A stretch of DNA of 48,583 bases from an uncultured Litoreibacter sp. (GCA_938030665.1 CALHHY010000055.1:1-48583), one strand, 5' to 3'. Shown: positions 27,048 to 35,824, numbered from the stretch's first letter. Program-made: numbers and translations. Notes: generated by a model not told the origin, from the letters alone.

Positions 27048-28351
27048 AGAGGGCGAACTTTCAGGTTAGTGATCCGGTTTTCCGATTTGCCGGTCACCTC
27101 GAAACGGTAGCCGTGGAAGCTGAACACCTGCCCCTTTGACGGGATCGATTGCGCCTCGTGAATGACCAGCCCCGCAATGGTGTTGGCCTCCTCATCGGGC
27201 AGGTCCCAATCAAGCTGCCGGTTGAGATCACGGATCGTCATGGCACCGTCAATGTCGTAATTGCCATCGGCGCCGGCCTCGGGCTTGGGTTCGTCGCTGA
27301 TGTCGAACTCGTCGGTGATCTCGCCCACGATCTCTTCCAGAATATCTTCCAGGGTGATGAGGCCTTGCAGGCCGCCATACTCATCCACAACCAGGGCAAA
27401 GTGAGTGGATTGCGCCAGAAACTGGCGCATCTGCTCTTCCAGCGTTGTGGTTTCAGGCACGAAGTAGGGTTTGCGCATCACGGCGGTGACGTCGAAGCCT
27501 TCCAAGGTGCCGGTCATGCCGTCCGGTCCGCGCAACGCCTTGTTCACCGCGCGCAGCAGGTCCTTGGCATGCAGGATTCCCACGATGTTTTCAGGGTCGT
27601 CGCGGTAGATGGGAAGGCGGGTATGCGCGGATTTGAGCGACTGCTCGATGATCAGGTCGGGGCCGTCTTCGACATTGATCATCTCGATCTCTGAACGGTG
27701 GAGCATGATCTCCTCCACATCGCGCTGCGCCAGATCCAGCGCGCCCAGCAGGCGGTCACGCTGCTCTTTCTCGACCACGCCTTCCTGCCGGCCCAGCTCC
27801 AACGCGCCTGCGATTTCCTCGTGCACTGACAGGATATGGCTGTCCGGGTCGGTTTCGACGCCGAAAACCTTCAGCAATTGCCGCACCAAGGCGCGCACCA
27901 CATTGACGACCGGCGCGAAGACGGAGACCACAATCTTGATGGGGGCCGAGACGCGGGCGGCCGCGACCTCCGCATTGGTGATCGCGTAGGTTTTGGGCAG
28001 CACCTCGGCAAAAATTAGCACCAGCAACGTCATGACCAACGTGGCCAGCGCCACCCCGGATTCCCCGAATAGCTGCGTGAACAGGGCCGTCGCCAGAGAC
28101 GTTGCCAGAATGTTGACCAGGTTATTGCCCAGCAGCACGGAGCCGATCAGTTTTTCACTGTCCTCGGTGATTTCCAGAGCGCGTTCCGCCCCTGCAGACC
28201 CCTTATCGGCCTGACTGCGCAGTTTGCCACGCGAGGCCGCCGTCAGCGCGGTCTCGGACCCTGAGAAGAAGGCGGACATGGTCAGCAGCAAGATGATCAC
28301 CCCGGCTGTCACCCAGGAGGCGGTCTCGATCAGCGATGTCGGTTCTTCCAT
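27044..28351 (-). CDS. CNNM/CorC-type membrane protein (DUF21, CBS pair, CorC_HlyC)
   Basis: A 435-aa inner-membrane protein of the hemolysin-III/CorC-like family, thought to take part in Mg or other divalent-cation transport. Residues 1-190 hold the DUF21 domain with four hydrophobic stretches (e.g. WVTAGVIILLLTMSAFF). A CBS pair follows (about 200-335), and the C-terminal CorC_HlyC domain includes EYGGLQGLITLEDILEEIVGE. The start MEEPTSLIETASW lies just before the first membrane segment and is preferred to an upstream in-frame ATG (28420) that adds 23 non-family residues. First gene of the operon with nucleoside hydrolase and selO, and divergent from the metallophosphoesterase gene. Confidence 0.9.
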   Translation of the reverse strand: MEEPTSLIETASWVTAGVIILLLTMSAFFSGSETALTAASRGKLRSQADKGSAGAERALEITEDSEKLIGSVLLGNNLVNILATSLATALFTQLFGESGVALATLVMTLLVLIFAEVLPKTYAITNAEVAAARVSAPIKIVVSVFAPVVNVVRALVRQLLKVFGVETDPDSHILSVHEEIAGALELGRQEGVVEKEQRDRLLGALDLAQRDVEEIMLHRSEIEMINVEDGPDLIIEQSLKSAHTRLPIYRDDPENIVGILHAKDLLRAVNKALRGPDGMTGTLEGFDVTAVMRKPYFVPETTTLEEQMRQFLAQSTHFALVVDEYGGLQGLITLEDILEEIVGEITDEFDISDEPKPEAGADGNYDIDGAMTIRDLNRQLDWDLPDEEANTIAGLVIHEAQSIPSKGQVFSFHGYRFEVTGKSENRITNLKVRPL

Positions 28352-28439
28352 AGGGGCTGTTGTTCCGGTCGATATCAGAGGTATGTTTGAGGTTATGGGG
28401 CCAAGCCAGCCCCGGTTCAAGGGCGGGAGCGCGGCGGAA

Positions 28440-29243
28440 ATGGTCAGAGTTGTCGATATCGGCCCGCTTGATGGCCCGGTTGCCCTGTTTGGCGGCGCCT
28501 ATTCAAACGTGCAGGCAACGCAGGCATTTTTTGATGCAGTTGCCGACATCCCGCGGAGCAACCGCATCTTTACCGGTGATCTGGTCGCCTATTGCGCCAA
28601 CCCAGCTAGGACGGCGGAGCTGGTTCTGGACCGCTCAGGGCTTTGCATTGCGGGCAATTGCGACCGTCAGATTGCCGACGGGGCCGATGATTGTGGCTGT
28701 GGGTTCGAGGAAGGCTCCGCCTGTGATCTGGCCTCGAAAGGCTGGTACCCATTTGCCGCCGTGCAAATGCAGGGCCTGCGCACCCGGCTGGAAGCGCTGC
28801 CGGGTATTGGTCTGTTTCAGCATGCAGGACGGCGCTATGCCGTGATCCATGGCGGCGTGGCCGACATCGCGCGCTTCCTGTGGCCGTCGGACCCGGAGGC
28901 CTGTTTTGCCGAAGAGGTCGACCGGCTGACCGCGCATGTAGGCCCGATCAACGGGGTTATCAGCGGCCATTGCGGCATCGCCTTTGAGCGGATGATTGGC
29001 CCCGTGCAATGGATCAATGCAGGCGTGATCGGCATGCCGCCCCACGATGGACGCCCCCATACGCGCTACGCCTTGTTGACGGGTGACGGGGTGCGGTTTC
29101 ATGACCTGCACTATGACGCGGCTAGCGCATCAGACGCGATGACCGCGGCCGGGTTGACCCAAGGATATGGGGCGGCGCTGCTTAGCGGTGTCTGGCCTTC
29201 AGAAGATGTGTTGCCTCAGGCGCTGCGGCTGGAGCCCTTGTAA
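28440..29243 (+). CDS. Metallophosphoesterase-family protein with degenerate metal site
   Basis: A 267-aa protein with the order of calcineurin-like phosphoesterase motifs, but several ligands are changed. Motif I reads FGGAYSNVQA where DxH is expected, so both metal ligands are missing. Motif II FTGDLVAYC is normal. Motif III is GNCD rather than GNH(D/E). HGGVAD is present. The last motif reads SGHCGIA instead of GHTH. ATG 28440 follows a weak GGAG-like site; an in-frame ATG at 28383 would add 19 residues. It overlaps none of the neighbours and is divergent from the CNNM gene. Either a non-catalytic or differently liganded subgroup. Confidence 0.75.
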   Translation: MVRVVDIGPLDGPVALFGGAYSNVQATQAFFDAVADIPRSNRIFTGDLVAYCANPARTAELVLDRSGLCIAGNCDRQIADGADDCGCGFEEGSACDLASKGWYPFAAVQMQGLRTRLEALPGIGLFQHAGRRYAVIHGGVADIARFLWPSDPEACFAEEVDRLTAHVGPINGVISGHCGIAFERMIGPVQWINAGVIGMPPHDGRPHTRYALLTGDGVRFHDLHYDAASASDAMTAAGLTQGYGAALLSGVWPSEDVLPQALRLEPL

Positions 29244-29250
29244 ACTGGCC

Positions 29251-30216
29251 TCAGTCTGAGCTGGGGCGCGCTTTCTTGTGCTCGTCATCCTGCGCCAACG
29301 GGTGTTTTTCCAACACCAGCTCCGTCAGGCGCTCGTCCAACACATGGGTGTAGATTTCAGTGGTGGAGATATCTGCGTGACCCAGCATCGTCTGGATCGC
29401 CCGCAAGTCGGCACCGCCGGCCAGCAGATGGGTGGCAAAGGCGTGGCGCAAGCGGTGCGGCGTGACCTTGGCCGGGTCAACCCCGCCTGCCACAGCAAGC
29501 TCCTTGATCAGCATGTAAAAGCGGTGCCGCGTCAGGTGGCCCGATTTGCCGCGCGAAGGGAACAGAAATTTTGACGGCGCCACGCCGCGTTTCTGCCGGA
29601 CCCCATCGAGCGCGTCGCGCGTGTCGAGCCACACAGCCAGGGTTTGCCGCGCAGCGGGGGACAAGGGTACCAGCCGTTCCTTGCCGCCCTTACCGCGCAC
29701 CAGGATCATCGCCGGGTCCCCACGTGCCGACGAGGCGGGCAAGCTGACCAGCTCGCTGACCCGCATGCCGGTGGCATAAAGCAGCTCCATCAGGCAGGTA
29801 TTGCGCAACTGGTCCGATCTGCCACGAGCGGAGGTTTGGGCCGCGCCGAGCAGCCGGTCGACCTCTTCCAGGGACAGGGTCTTGGGCAGCGACTTTTGCC
29901 GGCCCGGTCCCTTGATCTGGATCGCCGGGTTTTCGTCGCGCCAGCCTTCTTCATAGGCAAAACGATAGAGCTGCTTGATCGCGGACAACCGACGCGCGCG
30001 GGTCGATTTCGCCAGGCCCTGCGCGTCGCAATGGATCAGATACCCTTCGACATCGGCGCGGGTCGCGGTTTCCAGATCCCCCGATTTGCCTTCAAGCCAG
30101 CTCGCCCAGTCGATCAGGTCGCGACCATAGGCCAGCCGCGTGTTCTCCGCCGCGTCCAGCTCGGCGGCCTGTGCTTCAAGAAAGGTCTCAATCCAGCGGG
30201 CAGCTTCGGGGGTCAT
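29251..30216 (-). CDS. xerD: Site-specific tyrosine recombinase
   Basis: Chromosome-dimer resolution recombinase acting with XerC at dif. The 321-aa protein has an N-terminal SAM-like DNA-binding domain (about residues 5-90) and a C-terminal catalytic domain with all active residues: Arg152 (TGMRVSEL), a Lys in the GKGGKE loop, His254 and Arg257 (HRLRHAF), His280 (LGHAD) and Tyr289 (IYTHV). ATG overlaps the upstream gene stop by 4 nt (ATGA). This looks like the housekeeping copy, not a phage integrase: no attachment repeats or mobile genes are near. Confidence 0.93.
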   Translation of the reverse strand: MTPEAARWIETFLEAQAAELDAAENTRLAYGRDLIDWASWLEGKSGDLETATRADVEGYLIHCDAQGLAKSTRARRLSAIKQLYRFAYEEGWRDENPAIQIKGPGRQKSLPKTLSLEEVDRLLGAAQTSARGRSDQLRNTCLMELLYATGMRVSELVSLPASSARGDPAMILVRGKGGKERLVPLSPAARQTLAVWLDTRDALDGVRQKRGVAPSKFLFPSRGKSGHLTRHRFYMLIKELAVAGGVDPAKVTPHRLRHAFATHLLAGGADLRAIQTMLGHADISTTEIYTHVLDERLTELVLEKHPLAQDDEHKKARPSSD

Positions 30217-31757
30217 GCGCGCGGCCGCGTGAGCAGCAGGTATAGTGCGGTTTGGCGCGCCACGTCATCAAACCCCAGATGGTTCAGAAGGGCCAGCCCA
30301 TGCTCCACATCCAGCGGATCGCCCCGTGGCCCGTCTGCGAGAAGGTCCAACGCCTCCAGTACGGCCTCCCCCGGTCGGGCGTCGCGCAGCATGGCGTCGA
30401 ACCGGGCCGGGGCGGCGTCCGTATTGAATGCCGCGATAATGGCTGCCTCCAGTGGGTCTTCGCTGCTTTGGGCACTTGGCGCGCCCGTCGCAAGCGCCTG
30501 CCATAGGTGGGGCGCACCCGAGGGGGCGGGCGTTGCCTTCGTGTAGCCTTTCGAAAGCAGCTGTGCACGGTAGACGACAAGGGCTGCGTCGCCATCGAGA
30601 TCAAGCCGGGCAAGCTGATCGCCATAGAATTGCGCAAAGGCATGTTCCAGCCCCGCGATACGCATGGCGCGCATGACGGCAGAGAGGCGTTGGCCGATGG
30701 TCGCAGGGTCGTCCGCCCGCATCGCAGCTTCAAGTTCCTGCACCGCGTCGACCCTGTCCCAGACCCCGCCGGAGGCCGCAGGCTGACGCTCGTTATACAG
30801 GGCAAAAAGGCGGGTAGGGGGCAGGGCCGACAGCCGCGTCAGCCGTTCTGCGGCCGCGATCCGGGCTTTCCAGCCGGTCCGCTCGCTCAGGTTCGCATGC
30901 GAGAATGCATTGGGCAGCCCAGCCATAGATAGCGGCTCGCCGATGGCTTCGTGCATGCGGTAGGCCAAAGGCGTGATGCGGTCGGGGACGGGCAAAAGCG
31001 GCTCTCCCTCGAACAGCTCAGGGTCGAGGAACCGGGCCAGCAGCGCCTCCTCCTTGGGGGTGATCAGGCCAAGCGTTTTGCCGGTTCCAAGGGTGACCAC
31101 CGCTGCGTCCCAGTCGCCCGAACGCGCCAGGCAGAAGATGCGGGCCGGGTAGGTGGGCGCGATGGAGGGGGTCTCGACCATGTCGCGGCAGGCGCGGTCT
31201 TCGGAGCCAGCAAGCAGGCTGATGTCAAACCACCGCCCGAACAATTCGGGCCGGGTCGGGCCGGCCCGCGCCAGTAGGGCCTCAGCCTGATCCAGCGCGC
31301 CGATCTCCAGAAACTTGTCAACCCGTGCCAAAAACAGGTCTGCCCTGGCGTCGCTATCTGCCGGGGCGGGCAGCTCTGCCAGAAGGATACGGGCCAGAAA
31401 CTGTGCCAGCGGCGGCGGCAGGTCGGCGCGGGTGTCGCGGATCAGCACGGCCGCGTGGCGGGCCGATGACTGGGTCCAGAAATCAGCGGGCAGCCCGCTG
31501 GCCTGCTGCGACGTGATCCCGACCGCGTCCAGCTTCAGCTGGCCCAAAGGTACGGTTGTCACCGCCGAGACGGATGCTGATTGCGCAACGTCATCGCCCG
31601 TCTCGCCCGACGTTTCGGGAGGCGCGCTTTTGCTGACAACATCCGACAGCCATTCAATCGCCGATAGGGGTGTTGACGGGTCCGTTTGCGCGCCACCTGC
31701 GACCGGCAGCAGCGTCAAAGCGATCACCCCAAGCCACCTGAATGCGCTAGCTGCCAT
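30213..31757 (-). CDS. Exported protein of unknown function
   Basis: I do not recognise a domain. The 514-aa product has a clear signal peptide (MAASAFRWLGVIALTLLPVAGGAQ, cleavage after GGA or GAQ). Mature sequence is Ala/Leu-rich and predicted helical, with many short Ala-Leu-Leu-Ala stretches (AEALLARAG, LARILLAEL), so a helical-repeat (TPR-like) envelope protein is possible. It ends DDVARQTALYLLLTRPRA, where it overlaps xerD by 4 nt, and it starts 11 nt inside the 44-aa microgene upstream, so all three form one operon. A partner of xerD is not implied by sequence alone. Confidence 0.75.
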   Translation of the reverse strand: MAASAFRWLGVIALTLLPVAGGAQTDPSTPLSAIEWLSDVVSKSAPPETSGETGDDVAQSASVSAVTTVPLGQLKLDAVGITSQQASGLPADFWTQSSARHAAVLIRDTRADLPPPLAQFLARILLAELPAPADSDARADLFLARVDKFLEIGALDQAEALLARAGPTRPELFGRWFDISLLAGSEDRACRDMVETPSIAPTYPARIFCLARSGDWDAAVVTLGTGKTLGLITPKEEALLARFLDPELFEGEPLLPVPDRITPLAYRMHEAIGEPLSMAGLPNAFSHANLSERTGWKARIAAAERLTRLSALPPTRLFALYNERQPAASGGVWDRVDAVQELEAAMRADDPATIGQRLSAVMRAMRIAGLEHAFAQFYGDQLARLDLDGDAALVVYRAQLLSKGYTKATPAPSGAPHLWQALATGAPSAQSSEDPLEAAIIAAFNTDAAPARFDAMLRDARPGEAVLEALDLLADGPRGDPLDVEHGLALLNHLGFDDVARQTALYLLLTRPRA

Positions 31758-31881
31758 TCAGGTCGACCGGCTGATTCACCTCGATGCGGTTGGGGGTTAA
31801 ATCGCCGAAATAGGCGTACCCGACGATTGCGAAAATACCCGTCACAATCAGAAATAATAGTAGCTTAAAAAGCCTACCCAT
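31747..31881 (-). CDS. 44-aa single-pass membrane microprotein
   Basis: A short gene that begins ATG 31881 with AGGGGC just upstream. The product starts MGRLFKLLLFLIVTGIFAIV and continues GYAYFGDLTPNR, ending in a polar tail rich in Asn, Val and Pro. Residues about 5-25 form one hydrophobic membrane or signal-anchor segment after two basic residues, so the C-terminal 18 residues are probably periplasmic. It overlaps the start of the 514-aa gene by 11 nt, so the two are translationally linked. Function unknown; I recall similar small proteins in other Rhodobacterales but could not check. Confidence 0.65.
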   Translation of the reverse strand: MGRLFKLLLFLIVTGIFAIVGYAYFGDLTPNRIEVNQPVDLNGS

Positions 31882-32015
31882 CTGCCCCTGCCTTACTTAC
31901 GCTCTGCCTCTGGCGGGCGGTCATTCGTGGTGCCGCGCCGTCCGTTGCTTTTATATATGGTATTTAGGGCCAGTTCACGCCATTGAGGCAATAGAAAAGA
32001 AGTTTGAGCGAGAGA

Positions 32016-32564
32016 ATGCCACCGAAATCGGCCAAATTGACAAAGCCTGTGGTGCTTGTGGGCATGATGGGGGCTGGCAAAAGCGCTGTGGGGCAGGCGT
32101 TGTCGCAGCTTCTTCGGGTCGCTTTCCTTGATTCCGACCAGGAGCTTACGACTGCGGCCAATATGAGCATCGCCGAGATCTTTGAACGCGACGGGGAGGC
32201 GTTTTTTCGTGATCGCGAGACCGAGGTGATCGAACGGCTGTTGACCGGCGACCCGGCCATCCTGTCCACTGGCGGCGGCGCTTTCATGGCTGACCGGAAC
32301 CGGCAGCTGATTTCGGAAAAGGGCGTTTCGGTATGGCTGGACGCAGAGCTGGACCTGCTCTGGAGCCGTGTGCGCCACAAGACCACCCGCCCATTGCTGC
32401 GCACCGACAACCCGCGCGCCACGCTGGCCGAGATTTTTGCCGTCCGCACCCCGATCTACGCCTTGGCGGACCTCTCGGTAAAAGCGCACAAATGCTACTC
32501 GGTCGAGGAGATGGCGCAGGTGGTCTGCCGCTGTCTGGAAGAGGCGGGAATTGTGAAGGGATAG
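32016..32564 (+). CDS. aroK: Shikimate kinase
   Basis: Phosphorylates shikimate at O3 using ATP, in chorismate synthesis. The 182-aa protein shows Walker A GMMGAGKS (16-23), the DSD motif (FLDSDQEL), FFRDRE and STGGGAF for shikimate binding, and the lid Arg in KTTRPLL. ATG 32016 is chosen as it fits the family length; a TTG at 32004 is in frame. aroB follows after 3 nt, so the two are an operon. Divergent from the microgene-xerD operon. Confidence 0.95.
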   Translation: MPPKSAKLTKPVVLVGMMGAGKSAVGQALSQLLRVAFLDSDQELTTAANMSIAEIFERDGEAFFRDRETEVIERLLTGDPAILSTGGGAFMADRNRQLISEKGVSVWLDAELDLLWSRVRHKTTRPLLRTDNPRATLAEIFAVRTPIYALADLSVKAHKCYSVEEMAQVVCRCLEEAGIVKG

Positions 32565-32567
32565 CGC

Positions 32568-33671
32568 ATGGAAACGCTGCGGGTAGAGCTGGGCGCGCGC
32601 GCCTATGACATCGTGATTGGCGAGGGGCTGCTGGCACAGGCGGGCCGGCATCTGGCGGATGTTGGCGGGTCCGGCAAGGTCGTGGTCATCACGGATGAAA
32701 ACGTGGGCAGGCTGCATCTGGGCGCTTTGGAAGCGGCGTTGCGCGATGCCGGTTTTCAATCCGCCGCCCTGCAACTGCCCGCCGGTGAGGCCACGAAAAG
32801 CTGGCCGCATTTCTCCCGAACGGTGGATTGGCTGCTGGCCCAGAAGGTGGAGCGGGGCGATCTGGTCGTAGCCCTTGGCGGGGGCGTCATCGGCGATCTG
32901 GTGGGCTTTGCTGCCGCCGTTTTGCGCCGCGGGGTGCGCTATGTACAAATCCCCACCTCGCTACTAGCCCAGGTTGACAGCTCCGTCGGCGGCAAGACTG
33001 CGATCAATTCCGAGCACGGCAAGAACCTGATCGGGGCGTTTCACCAACCCAGCCTTGTGCTGGCCGATATCACCGCGCTTGGGACGCTGTCGGCACGCGA
33101 CTTTCTAGCTGGCTACGGCGAGGTGATGAAATACGGCCTGCTGGGCGACGCGGATTTCTTCGGCTGGCTTGAGGAAAACGCGCCGGATCTGGCGGCGGGG
33201 AATGTAGAAAAGCGCATCTATGCGGTCAAACGCTCCTGCGAGATGAAAGCGGCCATTGTGGCCCGCGACGAGACCGAACAGGGGGAGCGTGCGTTGTTGA
33301 ACCTTGGCCATACGTTCTGCCATGCGCTGGAGGCCGCAACCGGCTATTCCGACCGCCTGCTGCATGGTGAGGGGGTCGCTGTGGGCTGCGCTTTGGCTTT
33401 TGAGGTCTCCGCCCGCATTGGGTTGTGCAGCCAGGAAGACCCCAGCCGCGTCCACGCCCATTTGGCGCAAATGGGGTTGAAGCGCGACCTCCGCGACATT
33501 CCGGGCGATTTGCCGGGGGCGGATAGGCTGATCGAGCTGATGGGTCAGGACAAGAAGGTCGTGAAGGGCACGCTCAACTTCATCATGGCCCGCGGCATTG
33601 GGGAAGCGTTTGTGACCTCTGACGTGGATTTAGGCATTGTGAAAGCCGTTCTGCAGGAGAGCGCGGGGTAG
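32568..33671 (+). CDS. aroB: 3-dehydroquinate synthase
   Basis: NAD- and metal-dependent cyclisation of DAHP to 3-dehydroquinate, the second step of the shikimate pathway. The 367-aa protein has the NAD-binding GGGVIGDLVGFAA, the SVGGKTAIN stretch, and metal-ligand regions GYGEVMKYG, LNLGHTFCHALE and HGEGVAVG. It sits 3 nt after aroK. The only intrinsic stop signal before the convergent next gene is a weak GCTT/AAGC hairpin in the 31-nt gap. Confidence 0.97.
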   Translation: METLRVELGARAYDIVIGEGLLAQAGRHLADVGGSGKVVVITDENVGRLHLGALEAALRDAGFQSAALQLPAGEATKSWPHFSRTVDWLLAQKVERGDLVVALGGGVIGDLVGFAAAVLRRGVRYVQIPTSLLAQVDSSVGGKTAINSEHGKNLIGAFHQPSLVLADITALGTLSARDFLAGYGEVMKYGLLGDADFFGWLEENAPDLAAGNVEKRIYAVKRSCEMKAAIVARDETEQGERALLNLGHTFCHALEAATGYSDRLLHGEGVAVGCALAFEVSARIGLCSQEDPSRVHAHLAQMGLKRDLRDIPGDLPGADRLIELMGQDKKVVKGTLNFIMARGIGEAFVTSDVDLGIVKAVLQESAG

Positions 33672-33702
33672 GGGGCAGTCTAGCTTGATTTTAAGCGCAG
33701 CC

Positions 33703-34065
33703 CTATCCCGGCAAACAACGCTGCCATTCTGTGACGAAATTGTTCTGAATGATGTAGACCCCCGCAAGGGATGGCATGATCATGGTGCGGCGGGGGGCGG
33801 TCTCGCCGCGGCATTGTGCATCATAAAGGACGGCGTCCATGTCGCGAATCTGGACGGGGTTTGACAGGGTGCAATTCGTCGCAATGCCCACCATTTCGGT
33901 CTCCGACAGCCCAAGCGCGCCGCCATCCTGGCCGAGGCTATCGACGGTGCAGGACCATTGGCTGGTTTGGGAGGTTACGGGTCGAAAAAGGTCCAGACCA
34001 ACCGCCGTCGCGGGAAGGGTCGCCAACACGACAGGCAAAGTCGTGGCGATGAGTATGTTGCGCAT
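33703..34065 (-). CDS. Small exported four-cysteine protein, unknown function
   Basis: Not recognised. A 120-aa product with an N-terminal signal peptide (MRNILIATTLPVVL, cleavage after ATA or AVG). The mature part contains four Cys (39, 65, 85, 117) and no membrane segment, so a small periplasmic protein with two disulfides is likely. It converges on aroB. The ribosome site is weak. Short protein and unclear homology lower confidence, but the signal peptide and coding style support a real gene. Confidence 0.65.
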   Translation of the reverse strand: MRNILIATTLPVVLATLPATAVGLDLFRPVTSQTSQWSCTVDSLGQDGGALGLSETEMVGIATNCTLSNPVQIRDMDAVLYDAQCRGETAPRRTMIMPSLAGVYIIQNNFVTEWQRCLPG

Positions 34066-34212
34066 TTTCTTTAGGCCCCCAGGCAGTCACTTAGTCCATT
34101 AACCATATTGCGCCCGGGGTGCGAGGGCCAATCAACTCTACCGTGAAGAAAGCCTGAGGGATCAGCTATTTGTGCGGCATGAGATCGTGAGTAATCAGAG
34201 CTATTCCAACGA

Positions 34213-34240
34213 AAAAGGCCGCTCGAAGGAGCGGCCTTTT
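34213..34240 (-). terminator. Rho-independent terminator of the rplM-rpsI operon
   Basis: A perfect 12-bp stem AAAAGGCCGCTC (34213-34224)/GAGCGGCCTTTT (34229-34240) with loop GAAG, 20 nt past the rpsI stop. The minus reading ends in TTTTTC. Symmetric enough to work on both strands. Confidence 0.9.
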
Positions 34241-34259
34241 GATGGGTGTCGGTGCCAGC

Positions 34260-34772
34260 TTAACGCTTGGAGAACTGGAAGCTCTTACGGGCCTTGGCTT
34301 TACCGTATTTCTTCCGCTCGACCACGCGGCTGTCGCGGGTCAGGAAGCCTGCGGCTTTCAGCGCGCCGCGCAGGGATGGGTCGTAAAGCTGCAGTGCCTT
34401 CGAGATGCCGTGCTTGACCGCACCGGCCTGACCGGACAGACCGCCGCCTTTGACAGTGGCCATGACGTCGAACTGGTCCTCGGTGCCCGAAACGGTGAAG
34501 GGCTGGCGCAAGATCATTTGCAGCACGGGACGCGCAAAGTAGGCGTTCTGCTCTTTGCCGTTCACGGTGACCTTGCCGGAGCCGGGCTTGATCCAGACAC
34601 GGGCGACCGCGTCCTTCCGCTTGCCGGTTGCGTAGGCGCGGCCCAGAGCGTCGCGCACAGGCTCGCGGGTGATCGCGGCGGCTACGGTTTCGGCAGCCGA
34701 CGGCGCCTCTGCCAGCTCGGAGGTGTCGACGACGTCTTTCAGGTCGTCGAGGGATTTTACTTCATCAGCCAT
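34260..34772 (-). CDS. rpsI: 30S ribosomal protein S9
   Basis: Small-subunit ribosomal protein whose C-terminal tail reaches the P-site tRNA. The 170-aa product has the S9 core from about residue 45 ([17 protein letters not shown]) and the conserved basic end [14 protein letters not shown]. The first 40 residues form an acidic Ala/Glu-rich extension ([16 protein letters not shown]), longer than in gamma-proteobacteria, as usual in alphaproteobacteria. It lies 2 nt after rplM in the standard rplM-rpsI operon. Confidence 0.97.
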   Translation of the reverse strand: MADEVKSLDDLKDVVDTSELAEAPSAAETVAAAITREPVRDALGRAYATGKRKDAVARVWIKPGSGKVTVNGKEQNAYFARPVLQMILRQPFTVSGTEDQFDVMATVKGGGLSGQAGAVKHGISKALQLYDPSLRGALKAAGFLTRDSRVVERKKYGKAKARKSFQFSKR

Positions 34773-34774
34773 CG

Positions 34775-35236
34775 TTATGCGCTCCGCGTGTTTTTCGGGT
34801 TCATGGCTTTGACGTCCAGAACCTCAGGAGATTGCGCTTCATGCGGGTGCTCGGCACCGGCATAGACGCGAAGATTTGTCATTTGTTTGCGCGACAGCAC
34901 GCCGCCGGGCAGCATGCGTTTTACGGCCATGGTGACCACGCGCTCAGGATGGGCGCCGTCCAGGATCTGCTGCTTGGTGCGCGACTTGATCCCGCCGGGG
35001 TGGCCAGTATGCCAGTAGAAATTTTCTTCGCGCTTCTTGCCGGTCATCTGGATTTTGTCGGCATTCACGATGATCACGTTGTCGCCCATATCCATATGGG
35101 GCGTGAAAGAAGGCTTGTGCTTGCCGCGCAAGCGCATCGCGACGATAGAGGCAAGACGGCCCAGAACCACGCCTTCGGCGTCGATCAGGATCCATTTCTT
35201 GTCAATATCGCCAGGTTTAGCGGTAAAGGTTTTCAT
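34775..35236 (-). CDS. rplM: 50S ribosomal protein L13
   Basis: Early-assembling large-subunit protein binding 23S rRNA. The 153-aa protein matches bacterial L13: [51 protein letters not shown] and [10 protein letters not shown]. rpsI follows after 2 nt. A candidate promoter is at 35292-35319. Confidence 0.97.
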   Translation of the reverse strand: MKTFTAKPGDIDKKWILIDAEGVVLGRLASIVAMRLRGKHKPSFTPHMDMGDNVIIVNADKIQMTGKKREENFYWHTGHPGGIKSRTKQQILDGAHPERVVTMAVKRMLPGGVLSRKQMTNLRVYAGAEHPHEAQSPEVLDVKAMNPKNTRSA

Positions 35237-35291
35237 GGGTCATCCTTAGAGATAATCAGTGCCATGGGGACGCGCCCCTTGGGATGGCGCT

Positions 35292-35319
35292 GTTCTAAGG
35301 GTTTTTGAGGCGCAGTCAA
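35292..35319 (-). promoter_or_regulatory. Predicted promoter of rplM-rpsI
   Basis: On the minus strand TTGACT (35319-35314) is followed after 16 nt by TAGAAC (35297-35292), about 55 nt before the rplM start codon. This resembles alphaproteobacterial ribosomal-protein promoters, but the -10 is a weak match. Confidence 0.5.
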
Positions 35320-35401
35320 TGCGCGTCATCATGTATTAATCGCGTGAATTCAAGGGTTTGAAATTAAGGTATTTATTTACCCCACCGAGTTCAAGGCGTT
35401 T

Positions 35402-35824
35402 CTACCCCCGTGGCGGGATTGAGTAGGTCAGGGATGCGCGCGCCACAGGCTTGTCGGGGGCCGCGTCGGAGTAAAGCCGCCCCTCCGTCACCGCCAGCGC
35501 GCGGCCAAGTTTCAGCAACTCCATGCGGCACAGCAGCAGACCGGGCGCGGGCTTGCGCATGAAATCAATGGAGCAACTGGTGGTGACAGCCAAGGCCACC
35601 GGGCCCAATTGCGACAGGATGCAGAAATAGGCGCAGACATCGGCCAGCGCGAACATCGACGGGCCTGACACGGTGCCGCCGGGGCGCAGGTGCTGGTCAG
35701 AGGCGGCAAGCGCCATGATCACGTGCTCCTCCGTGACGGATACAAACTCGAAGTCATCGGCGACCTGCGTGAAATCCCGCTGCAGGAACGCGCGCAGATC
35801 ATCTGCGGTCATTTTTATGGACAT
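35402..35824 (-). CDS. PaaI-family hotdog-fold thioesterase
   Basis: A single-domain acyl-CoA thioesterase of 140 aa. The family pattern HLRPGGTVSGPSMFALADVCAY (His followed by the Gly-rich turn and the helix-capping Asp) is visible around residues 46-67. A strong purine-rich site (CAGGGAGGGA) precedes the ATG. Divergent from the enoyl-CoA hydratase, 59 nt apart, suggesting a shared promoter region and possibly linked acyl-CoA metabolism. Substrate unknown. Confidence 0.85.
   Translation of the reverse strand: MSIKMTADDLRAFLQRDFTQVADDFEFVSVTEEHVIMALAASDQHLRPGGTVSGPSMFALADVCAYFCILSQLGPVALAVTTSCSIDFMRKPAPGLLLCRMELLKLGRALAVTEGRLYSDAAPDKPVARASLTYSIPPRG

Noticed and set aside
28224-28439. Upstream extension of the metallophosphoesterase frame
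   Set aside because: It would overlap the CNNM gene start on the other strand and has no family similarity.
29251-30216. xerD as an integrase of a mobile element
   Set aside because: Sequence fits housekeeping XerD; no attachment repeats, transposase or phage genes are near.
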